DNA of 64,000 nt, taken from contig CAMVDX010000007.1 in the NCBI GenBank assembly GCA_947166355.1, positions 60,726-124,725 on the forward strand, written 5' to 3'. Within the stretch, counting starts at the first letter, position 1. Each line of letters opens with the position of its first letter. Below are positions 8,540-17,900 of this stretch, piece after piece. The notes beneath the pieces were generated by a model. The model did no database searches. It worked only from the letters and a program-made list of their open reading frames with translations, and was not told the DNA's origin. Source of the DNA: an uncultured Treponema sp. (GTDB taxonomy: Bacteria; Spirochaetota; Spirochaetia; Treponematales; Treponemataceae). The translations under genes and the position numbers were made by a program.

Positions 8540-8795
8540 TAAACTCGTCATTGCGAGGAGCGGCAGTTGTGCAGCTATTCCACAGTCCATAAAGAACCTG
8601 CAAAATCGAAATATTTCAAAAATTACAGGCTCAAATAAGGCATTCGCAGGTCAGAAATCCCCAGTTACAGCCTGCAGTTTTCTGAAAAATCAATTTTTGC
8701 AGGCTCACAAACTTTCTTTCAGCCCTAATACACCGTCCAACACGACTTTGGAACGTCTCTACGTCATTGCGAGCGGAGCGAAGCAATCTACAATT
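8540..8795. repeat. Degenerate dispersed repeats in a 399-base gap
   Basis: Between two Rpn genes lies a copy of CGTCATTGCGAGGAGCG at about 8548 and the partner GTCATTGCGAGCGGAGCG at about 8763, with GCAGGCT / AGCCTGC direct and inverted motifs between them. The arrangement looks like one repeat element split by about 190 bases. No convincing gene is present; a 61-codon frame on the minus strand is a repeat translation. Confidence 0.55.
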
Positions 8796-8810
8796 ACGTC
8801 TGCGCACTTT

Positions 8811-8915
8811 TTCCAATTTTTTTCACGAATCTTTTCCTAAAATCGAAAAATAAAATCTATATATATAGTGTGAGGAATTTTATTCCCCCTCAAACTAATA
8901 AAACAGAGGTACACT
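8811..8915 (+). promoter_or_regulatory. Diverged leader of Rpn genes, copy 3
   Basis: The layout is the same as in copies 1 and 2: a T-rich block, TCCTAAAATCGAAAAATAAA, TATATATAGTG as a likely -10 region, a GAGGAATTTTATT segment and AGAGG before the ATG. Sequence identity is lower than between copies 1 and 2. Confidence 0.5.
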
Positions 8916-9809
8916 ATGACTCAGACTACAAACAGTACAGAAACAACAAACACACAACCAAAGGTTTATGACCACCTTTTTATCGCAGTTTTCGGAAAGG
9001 ACACAGAACGCAGTAAACGCTGGCGGCTAGAACTCTACAATGCACTCAACAACACAAATTACACAGACCCGAATGCACTGGAACTCAACACACTGGAAAA
9101 CGTCCTTTTCATCAAGATGCATAATGATGTTTCATTCATTGTTGATTCCCAGATGACGATTTATGAACATCAGCGAACAACAAATCCTAATATGCCGTTA
9201 AGAGGACTGTTTTATTTTACACAGTTATATCATAAATTCCTTAAGGATACAGATAAACAGCTTACTAACAATACACTTATAAAAATTCCAAATCCAAGTT
9301 ACATAGTATTTTACAATGGTGATACTACAAGAGATGAGGATTATGAACTTAAACTGTCTGATGCATTTATGCATGAGGATAAAAGTGGTAGATTCGAATG
9401 GACTGCCAGAGTACTGAATATTAATAAAGAGTACAATTTATCACTTCAAAAAAAATGTAAATCGTTGTATGATTATATACAGTTTACAAGCCGGATAAAA
9501 GAAAACAAAGATAAAGGCATGCCAACAGAAAAAGCTATAGATGAAGCAATAGACTGGGCAAGTGAACGGAATCTTTTGGAAGGTTATATCAGAGAGCAGA
9601 AAGCGGAGGTAAAGATGACGTTACTTACAGAATATGACGAAGAAGCAAGTATCAGAGGCTGGATCCGTGATGGTAGACAGGAGCAAGCCCTGGAAACAGC
9701 TGCCAATATGCTCAGAAAAAAATACCCTGTTACAGAAATCTCAGAATTGACCGGACTTCCACAGGAACAGATATTAGAATTACAGAAGAAAGTTACCGTG
9801 CAGGTGTAA
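8916..9809 (+). CDS. Rpn family PD-(D/E)XK nuclease / putative transposase, third copy
   Basis: This 297-residue protein has the family core D-S-Q-M-T-I-Y-E-H-Q-R-T at about residues 75-86 (D...E-x-Q), then P-L-R-G-L-F-Y-F, P-x-Y-I-V-F-Y-N-G and the linker T-E-Y-D-E-E-A-S. The last 35 residues form the Y-P-V-T-E-I-S-E-L-T-G-L helix-turn-helix-like tail also found in the fragment at 6973-7233. It is a different subgroup from the copy at 2534. The ATG is preceded by AGAGG. These genes are thought to act as DNA nucleases promoting recombination; activity here is not proved. A weak hairpin (AACGGCG / CGCCGTT) lies just downstream. Confidence 0.85.
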   Translation: MTQTTNSTETTNTQPKVYDHLFIAVFGKDTERSKRWRLELYNALNNTNYTDPNALELNTLENVLFIKMHNDVSFIVDSQMTIYEHQRTTNPNMPLRGLFYFTQLYHKFLKDTDKQLTNNTLIKIPNPSYIVFYNGDTTRDEDYELKLSDAFMHEDKSGRFEWTARVLNINKEYNLSLQKKCKSLYDYIQFTSRIKENKDKGMPTEKAIDEAIDWASERNLLEGYIREQKAEVKMTLLTEYDEEASIRGWIRDGRQEQALETAANMLRKKYPVTEISELTGLPQEQILELQKKVTVQV

Positions 9810-9905
9810 ACAGAAACTACCCTATAACACAAAAAAACGGCGATCTCCGGGAATGGAAGGCCGCCGTTGGTTGTTTATGTTGTTTTTATATTACTGCAAT
9901 GTGGA

Positions 9906-12900
9906 CTAGAACGTCCTTATGGCGCGAATATAATACAAACCATTCAATCCATTCGTGTCTGGTTCCACTCCGCTTGTACTTTTTGCGTAATTCACCCAAC
10001 CATTCGAGGCCCAAGTAGAAGTGCAATAAAATTTAGAGTTGCTTGGCTCAACTTTTGTCGCGTAACTTGTTCCAATTTTGTCAATAGTTGTGTTAATAGT
10101 TGAAAGCTTGGACAGCAAAGCTGACATTTCATCTTTTGCAGGAATATACCAGCCTGATGAGTAAGTAACTCCAAGGTTGGTGGCCGAGCTGCTGTATGCG
10201 CTTGCCCAATAGAATCCCGGATAGTTTGTTTTGAAGTTCGCAGTAGTATTTGCGTCGCTTAGCGATTTCACTTTTGTCATATTAACGCTGCCGTCTGATG
10301 CGCTGGATGTCAAAGTAGCCGCTTTCGAATAAAGCTGACAGACAGGGTCGGAAATTCCTAACTTAAGAGGGTCATTCGACTCCTTCAAGCCCAATCCTTT
10401 CATTGTACTGCCAGACTTGTAGAATATTACAGCGATGGCCATAGAAGGATTTTTAATCGTTGCCGAGCTGCCGTCCATGGCGCTTCCGTCTGAGTAAACG
10501 ACATCGCCAGCTTTGTCAGGAGCAAGCTTTGTTCCCCAAATTCCCCTAAGGTTGCCGCTTGTGTCAAGAAGCCATGTTTTTGTGCTGCTTGTGTCTTGAA
10601 GAACGCTGAACCTTTGGCTTACGGTAGCGATAGACACTCCACTTCCCGCTGTGACAACAACCTTATTATCGTAGTACCCATTAGGCGTAATCATTGCCAC
10701 GGGGTCGCTTCCTCCAAGATCACCTGTCACATTAATCAAGGCATAATTGCTGTTATATTGAAGCATGATATCGTTTGTACCTTTTGATGGATTTGGCATT
10801 GAAAGATTTCCTTTTACATTCAATGTATAGCCTTTGTTGACAAAAACCGCACCGCCGTTTTGTGTAGCGACGTTTTTAGTAAAAGTCGCGCTGTCAAGAG
10901 TGCAGTTATTAGCGCTAATAGAAAGTCCACCTGCAGACTTCGCAGTGTTGTATTGGACATTGTTCTTTACGATGAGACTTCCACCTTTAAAGTTAATGCC
11001 GCCACCCTCAAAACTGTCGCTATAATTATAGCCCACAACACCGCCATTTAGTCTTACGGTTCCGGCTTTTACAAAAACTCCACCTCCACCGCCAGACCCG
11101 GAGCTGTTGGAATGTTTGCTGGCGTCGCTTTCCGCCGCAGAGCTTTTAGTGCCGCTGTCGCCGATTGTTCCGGCGGACATCGTGAACGTTCCTCCCTCAA
11201 TATAAACGCCGCCGCCACCGTTAGAAGCATTGTTGTTTGAAATTGCGGCGTTATTGTTATTCATAGTGAATGCGCCGTTAGTATAAACACCGCCGCCCCA
11301 TACAGCACTGTTATATTTGATGCTTGCAGCCCCCATAGTGGTGGTTGCCGCAGTCCAGATTCCGCCGCCTTGTTCTGTAGAATAATTGTAAGAAACATTT
11401 CCGCCATTAAGGGTGACGGTATTCTTTGCTGTAGCGGCGTAAATGCCGCCGCCATTATGGGCCGCGTAATTTGAAAATTTTTCGTCCGAACCTGTCGCCG
11501 CGGAGGTTACGCCGCTTGAGCTGTCTCCGATTGTTCCGCCGCTCATAACAATAGAACTTCCGGTCGATGTGTTGCCGTATAGATAAACGCCGCCGCCGTC
11601 GTAAGCCTTGTTTTTTGCAATTGTTCCGCCGGTCATTGTAAGCGTTGCGGTCTCATTAAGATAGATTCCGCCGCCGTTCTTGTATGCCTCGTTTGCAATA
11701 GTGCCGTTACATGAAATAGAGCCGCTTGCAATTTCAACGCTGCTGCCCGAAGCGACAAGAACGCCGCCACCTGCGTTGTAAACGTAGTTGTAGCGGATTC
11801 CATAAGCGGCGTCCAGTGAGGTTCCTGTTGTCGCGGTCGGAGTCGCGTAGCCAAGACGGAGCTTAGAGCCTGTTCCAACGTAAACGCCGCCGCCACTCTG
11901 CGCGGAATTTGAATGTTTTCCAGAATCCCCTGTAGCGGCGGAAGTTGCGTCTTTGTCTCCGATAAGAGCTGAACCTGTCATGCAGAGGGTCGCGTATTTT
12001 AAGCCAACGCCGCCGCCCCCTCCCGAGCCGGCGTTATTGCCGCTTATCGTTGCGTCCGACTCCATTATAAAGGTTGCAGGGCTTGCGCTGGTTCCTTCAA
12101 TGTAGACTCCGGCACCAGTATAGGTTGTACCGGATACAGACAAGTTATTAGCCGTAACAAGGGCACCCTCACTAAGTGTAAGGCTGGCGCCAGCAGCACA
12201 GGCGTAAATGCCGCCACCGCTGGCATTATTATTGTATCCGCCAGTTATCTTGATTTTCTTTATTGTTACAGGAGTTGCTGTATTGATTGCAAGCGCCATT
12301 CCAGAATCTGTCGCGGTTAATAATTTTCTGTTTATTATATCTTTTGTATTTCCTTGAACACCTTCAAGCGTGATGGATTTTGCAAGTGCAGTACCCGCTG
12401 TAGTATCTGCAGCCGGAATTGACTGCGCACTTTCTTCTATAATTCCAGAAAGATGAATCGTAAAGTCTCTGTCTGCAGCCCAGCATGCATTTACGGCCTC
12501 AGAAATTGAACTGTAAGGTCTTGCCATTGTACCCCTGCGTTCACTTTCTGTAGAAGACGGAGCTGATATACCAGTTGCTCGATTATGCCCGGTTGTCAAT
12601 GAACTTGCAACATAAATATCCGCATCAATTCTTCCTGTAGTTATTGAACCTTCATTATAGGCTACAATGCTCCACTCAGGGTCTGTCAATTTAAATTTAC
12701 TGAAATATGTTGAAGTTGAATCATTCGTAAAAATCTGCGTACCTCGTTTCCAGGCACCTGGTGTTACCGCAATCTCTCCATTTCCGTGGCTGGTAGCACC
12801 GGTAACTTTAATTAGTTTGGTATGATCAAAAACAGCAATATTGTTGGAATCATTTGTTCCTGCAGGTATTTTTGTTGCTGTACCTTTGATTTCAAAGCCT

Positions 12901-14909
12901 GCTCCATTATGCCATACTGCGCCGCCATCTACCGCCGCTTCATTTGAACTTACTTCGCCACCAGCTAAGGTAAAGCTTCCACTTGGGCCAATTGCAACGC
13001 CGCCACCATAGCCATACTGTTCATGTTGCGCTTCAGACTCGTTTAATGTTACTTTTCCACCTTCCATTGTGAAAGAACCGTTAGTGCTATCACAGGTAAT
13101 ATAAACACCACCGCCATTAGCAGATTTGTTATGAGATATTTCAGCATCACCACTTAGCTTCATTACATAAGCTGTTGAAATTCCGCCGCCACAACCAATA
13201 TCATTATCGCCAGTTCCCGTGCTACATGCATAGTTATATGAAACATATCCATGCGCAATGTTTAGGGTTCCTGAATTATTGTCTATGCCTCCACCATGAC
13301 GTTCACCGCCAGAGCATACAAGATTGTATAAAACGCCGCCTGATGTTTCCGCTGCCGCTGGAGTTGTCGATGAACCTGCCGGTGGAGTATAGCCAAGCCA
13401 CAAGGTTCCATTCTGCACTCCAATGCCGCCACCGGATGTAGCAGCCTTGTTTCCATATTTTCCACTTACATTTTGAGCGCATTCAGTAACACCAGGTTTT
13501 CCAACCACAGCTGAACCATTGATGTAAAGATTACCAGCGTTAAGGTAAACACCGCCGCCTATAGCAGCAGAATTTCCATTTACAACTGCGCCATTTGTCA
13601 ATTGAACATTGCCGTTATTTATATAGATTCCGCCACCATAAAGCGTTGAACTGACTTCAGTTCCTGTTCCGCCGGTAATTGTAAGGTCTGTGATTGTAAC
13701 AGTAAGACCGCTCTTGTTTACCGTAAGGGCGCTGCCTGCTCCTGTTGTTCCGCCCGCGTCAATCTTTGCACTTGAAGTTGTATCACTGCCTGCTTTATAA
13801 CCTGCAATTGTTACGGCAGAGAGGGATGCAGATGGTGCGATTTCCTGTTTTCCTATGGTACCATCGATTGTAATTTTGTTACCTGCAACTGCAAGATCGC
13901 TGGCTCCAAGAGCAGCCGCAATTGTGGCATATGGTTTTGCAGATGTACCCTTAGCGCCGCTAGTTACTCCAGGGCTGCAGACTTTGCGGGTAGAGTCACT
14001 TGCTGCTGTACTTGCAACGTAAATTGGTGAGTTTATTTTTACGCCTGCATACACGCTGCCAATTATAATGTTTTCTTTATTCCAGCCATCCTCTGTAAGG
14101 GCGATTTTTCCTTTTATAGTGTTAAGTTCAGCTTCTGATAAAGTTATACTGGTGCTTACATTAAGAATCTGACGGCCACGTCTAAAGTTGTCTAGTGTAA
14201 TGGCAGCAACTGTAGTTCCTCCATTAAGGGTAGTGCTGGCTACAGTAAAACTTTTGTTTAAAGGAAGGTAAACATCGTTTGATTTTTCGCTTCCTCCAGG
14301 AGTAATCAAAGCAGAGCCACTCATTATAAAATCTCCGCCCTGATAAATTGCGCCGCCGGCTCCTGTTGCAGTGTTGCTTGCAAAGCTTCCGCCAGACATT
14401 TCGAATGTACAGTTAGAATCATATATAAAGATTCCGCCACCTCTATTATACGCGCTGTTATTTGAAATATCGGCATTGCCTGACATTGAAAGCTTTGCAT
14501 TTCCATTAATATATGCAGCGCCACCGTCGGATTGGGCTGAATTATGGGTAATACTTCCACCTGTAATTTTTGCATCTGTAACATTTTGTGGAATATAAAG
14601 TCCACCACCTTGAAAATATGACTTGTTATAACTTACGCTACCGCCAGAGATGGTAAACTTTCCATAAATACCACCACCAAATAGACTAGCGTAGTTTCTT
14701 CCAACGCCGCCTGTAAAATCTTTAGGACTATTGCTTATCGCGTCCGTATAAGCATCATAGCCCAGCGCAACAATTCCACCGTCATTATAAATACCACCAC
14801 CCTTAGTTGCAGTATTAGCGCAACCAGTATCGCTTCCGCTTGGAGTCAGGGTATCGCTTGTTGCCTGATTTTCTGAGCTGTCGCCAATCCAGGCTGTTCC
14901 GTACATCAA
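9906..14909 (-). CDS. 3' part of a giant modular beta-helix lipoprotein gene, out of frame with its 5' part
   Basis: This frame holds 1,667 codons of the same gene as 14906-20215. It continues the modular pattern: two further modules begin with P-I-Y-V-A-S-T and D-I-Y-V-A-S-S followed by K-P-Y-A-T-I or R-P-Y-S-S-I, and between them are dozens of G-G-G-I-Y / G-G-G-V-Y turns and N-x-T-x-T-M-x-G-G strands. This is a right-handed parallel beta-helix (pectin-lyase-like, as in polymorphic membrane proteins). The last 170 residues are different: G-W-Y-I-P-A-K-D-E-M near the start and Y-I-R-A-I-R-T-F at the end mark an Lcl/DUF1566-like domain. The apparent start (TTG at 14909) has no ribosome site and falls inside a repeat unit, so separate translation is unlikely. 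Together with the upstream frame one base would restore about 3,436 residues. Confidence 0.8.
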   Translation of the reverse strand: MMYGTAWIGDSSENQATSDTLTPSGSDTGCANTATKGGGIYNDGGIVALGYDAYTDAISNSPKDFTGGVGRNYASLFGGGIYGKFTISGGSVSYNKSYFQGGGLYIPQNVTDAKITGGSITHNSAQSDGGAAYINGNAKLSMSGNADISNNSAYNRGGGIFIYDSNCTFEMSGGSFASNTATGAGGAIYQGGDFIMSGSALITPGGSEKSNDVYLPLNKSFTVASTTLNGGTTVAAITLDNFRRGRQILNVSTSITLSEAELNTIKGKIALTEDGWNKENIIIGSVYAGVKINSPIYVASTAASDSTRKVCSPGVTSGAKGTSAKPYATIAAALGASDLAVAGNKITIDGTIGKQEIAPSASLSAVTIAGYKAGSDTTSSAKIDAGGTTGAGSALTVNKSGLTVTITDLTITGGTGTEVSSTLYGGGIYINNGNVQLTNGAVVNGNSAAIGGGVYLNAGNLYINGSAVVGKPGVTECAQNVSGKYGNKAATSGGGIGVQNGTLWLGYTPPAGSSTTPAAAETSGGVLYNLVCSGGERHGGGIDNNSGTLNIAHGYVSYNYACSTGTGDNDIGCGGGISTAYVMKLSGDAEISHNKSANGGGVYITCDSTNGSFTMEGGKVTLNESEAQHEQYGYGGGVAIGPSGSFTLAGGEVSSNEAAVDGGAVWHNGAGFEIKGTATKIPAGTNDSNNIAVFDHTKLIKVTGATSHGNGEIAVTPGAWKRGTQIFTNDSTSTYFSKFKLTDPEWSIVAYNEGSITTGRIDADIYVASSLTTGHNRATGISAPSSTESERRGTMARPYSSISEAVNACWAADRDFTIHLSGIIEESAQSIPAADTTAGTALAKSITLEGVQGNTKDIINRKLLTATDSGMALAINTATPVTIKKIKITGGYNNNASGGGIYACAAGASLTLSEGALVTANNLSVSGTTYTGAGVYIEGTSASPATFIMESDATISGNNAGSGGGGGVGLKYATLCMTGSALIGDKDATSAATGDSGKHSNSAQSGGGVYVGTGSKLRLGYATPTATTGTSLDAAYGIRYNYVYNAGGGVLVASGSSVEIASGSISCNGTIANEAYKNGGGIYLNETATLTMTGGTIAKNKAYDGGGVYLYGNTSTGSSIVMSGGTIGDSSSGVTSAATGSDEKFSNYAAHNGGGIYAATAKNTVTLNGGNVSYNYSTEQGGGIWTAATTTMGAASIKYNSAVWGGGVYTNGAFTMNNNNAAISNNNASNGGGGVYIEGGTFTMSAGTIGDSGTKSSAAESDASKHSNSSGSGGGGGVFVKAGTVRLNGGVVGYNYSDSFEGGGINFKGGSLIVKNNVQYNTAKSAGGLSISANNCTLDSATFTKNVATQNGGAVFVNKGYTLNVKGNLSMPNPSKGTNDIMLQYNSNYALINVTGDLGGSDPVAMITPNGYYDNKVVVTAGSGVSIATVSQRFSVLQDTSSTKTWLLDTSGNLRGIWGTKLAPDKAGDVVYSDGSAMDGSSATIKNPSMAIAVIFYKSGSTMKGLGLKESNDPLKLGISDPVCQLYSKAATLTSSASDGSVNMTKVKSLSDANTTANFKTNYPGFYWASAYSSSATNLGVTYSSGWYIPAKDEMSALLSKLSTINTTIDKIGTSYATKVEPSNSKFYCTSTWASNGWVNYAKSTSGVEPDTNGLNGLYYIRAIRTF

Positions 14910-17900
14910 AAGCTTTGCCGTACTGTCAACATAAACGCCGCCGCCCTGAGCTGAAGCAAAGAGTTACCGGTAACAGTTACGCCGTCAGTAAGCTTTACAG
15001 TGCCTGCGGCCAGGTTGATTCCGCCGCCGTTTGTCGCGTTTCCGCCGGTAATCGTAAGGTCCTGAATTGTGACAGTCTTTCCGCTTGCGTTTACAGTAAG
15101 AGCACTGCCAGCTCCAGAAGCTCCGCCCGCGTTAATCTTTGCAGTGGAAGAAGTGGCACCAGCCGCCTTGTAGCCTTTAATTGTAATTGAGTCCGCACTA
15201 ATGGTTCCGCCGATTGTCTGAGCACCATTTACCTCGCCGTCTACAGTAATATTAGCCGCACTGGTTGAATCTTCAAACACACTGAGTGCTTCTGCAATTG
15301 TAGAGAACGGTCTTGACTTAGTTCCTAAGGCTCCTTCCGCAGCTGTCTTACCAGCGCCACAAAGAACCCGGCTCGTATCAGAAGCTGTTCCCGCAACATA
15401 AACCGGAGAGTTTATGACTACATATTTCTGAGTCACACCCGAAACAGTTTCCTGTTTATTTTCTTTTGACCAGTCGTTTTCAGGATCATCTGCCAGCTTG
15501 AATCTGGCTTTAAGAGTGTCGTCTACCGTAACCGAATCTGCAACCTTCAGAATCTTTGTTCCGCGTTTATACAGATACGGTGATATTGCCATCCGGCTCA
15601 TACTGGTCTGTGCACCATATGTGCTGTAAGAGGCAGGAATATTTACATAATTATTTTCTGTAAGATATACATCATTATATTTTTTTTCTGCCGTAACGAT
15701 GCCAGGGTAAACGTATGCAACTCCGCTGAAGTTAAAGGTTCCGCCATTGTAGACTGCTCCCCCGGCAGAATCAGCGGTATTCTGATTTCCAGCGCCGCCG
15801 ATTGTTCCTGCTTCCATCGTAAAGGTTCCGGCATTATAAACGGCTCCTCCCTCACCGGTTGCCGTATTGTTCGTTAAAACGGCAGTGCCTGCAAACCTGA
15901 CAGAACCTGTTTCCGTAATATAAAATCCGCCGCCCTTTGAAGCCTTATTCATATTAAAGGCTGTATCTGTAGCCGACGGTACAAGAACCACCGACGAGCT
16001 TTCCGTATAAAGGCCACCACCCTTTGAAGAGCTGGTGTTACAAGATATTTTTCCGTTTCCTAAGATAAGTGTTCCGGAGGCATTGTAGATTCCTCCTCCG
16101 TCTGTCGTTGCAAAGTTTCTGCCGACACCACCGCTTAAACCAACTTTTTCTTCAGTAGAAGATGCTGCATCATAAACTGCATAGCCTAAAGCTACGGTAC
16201 CGCCGTCATTGTAAATGCCTGCTCCTTTGCCTGCCTTATTCGTAAAGCCGGTGCCATCATCATTTAGAGCCGCCTGAGACAGTGTACCGTCGCCGACCCA
16301 GGCAGTACCCGTCATCAAAAGTTTTGCTCCAGTGCCGACATATACACCGCCGCCATTGGCAGTAGCAGCGTTACCGGTAACCTTTGCGAGGTCTGCAAGG
16401 CGGACAGTTCCACCTGTCAGATTGATTCCCCCGCCGTTTGTCGTGGTGTTACCGCCTTTAATTGTGAGGTCCTGAATTATAACAGTCTTCGAAGAAAGAT
16501 TAACAGAAAGCGTACTACCGTTTGCCGTAGGTGTCGTAAAGCCGCCGCTCAACGCTGCCGTACTTACGTAATCAGCAGCCGCTCCGTCAGGCTTATAGCC
16601 CTTTATAGTGAGCTGAGCCGGATTCATAGAACTTATTGACTGAGCTCCGTTTACAGTTCCTGCAATAATGATTTCTACTTCCCCTGTACCTTCAAAAACA
16701 GTCAGGGCATCTGCAATAGTGCTGAACGGCTTACTCTTTGTTCCAAGAGCGCCATTTGCGGCCGTGTTACCAAGACCAAAACCGGCCGGTCTTGTGTTTA
16801 AAGTATCTGCTGCATCAACTACATAAACCGGGGCCGTAATTGTAACTTCATTTGAAGCAAGAGCTTTTGTCCAGTCGCTGTTGTTTTCGCAAAGGGCAAA
16901 CAATGCAGGATCTGTTTCTGTAAGACTGTAAGGCTCTGTGCCGGCTGCTCCGGCAAGAATACGGATTCCTCTCTTATACTGAGAAGGAGTTATGGTTGCA
17001 ACATGAGCTGCTCCTGTAGAATTAGTGAGCGTTCCCTTAACCGTTATGACTTTATTGTTTTCAAGATAAACATCATTTGTTTTTGTAGAACCAGGATAAA
17101 TCAGGGCATTGCCCGCCATAAATAACTGGCCGTTATTATAAATTGCGCCTCCCTTTGATCCGGCTTCATTCTGCAAAGAGTCGCCGCCGATTGTACAGTC
17201 ATTCAGGTGAACAATACCGGTGTTTGAAATTGCAATCGCACCGCCATTTGAGCCTCCTGTTCCGCTGTTTGTTACAGAGTTCTTTGTAATAACCGCGCTG
17301 CCGGTAATTTCAAGAGTTCCGTCATTATATATTGCGCCTCCCTGAGCTGCAACGCTATCAGAGGCCGCTATAACACTGTTTTCTGTAATTTCTACAGGGC
17401 CTGAAATATTCACCTTCTTACCTGGATAAATATAGAGTGCACCTCCATTTCTATGAGATACATTCTTCTTAATGGAACCTCCGGTAATAGTTACGTCGTT
17501 TGTCTGCACATATATACCGCCAGCATCATAAGTAGGTCCAGACTGATTATAAGAAACATTTCCACTTGCAATTTTTAATGTTCCAAATGAATATATTCCT
17601 CCTGCAGTTCCAGTCGATACGTTTCGGACAACACCGTAATATCCGTCTGTAGCATTTGAAACAAGAGGTTCTTTTTCTTCTTCAGTATCAGCAGGCTGTT
17701 TATAACCAAGCCAGACTTCACCATATGAATAAATTCCTCCGCCTTTACCTACGCCTCCACCAGATGCGCTGGCGCAGTTCGCATATTTGGAAGAATCTCC
17801 CGAAACATATACTGCGGTTTCAGCAGGCTGTGCAGTGTCACCTATCAAAGCCTTGCCATACATACAAAGCTTTGCGCCGGCCGCAACATATACGCCTCCA

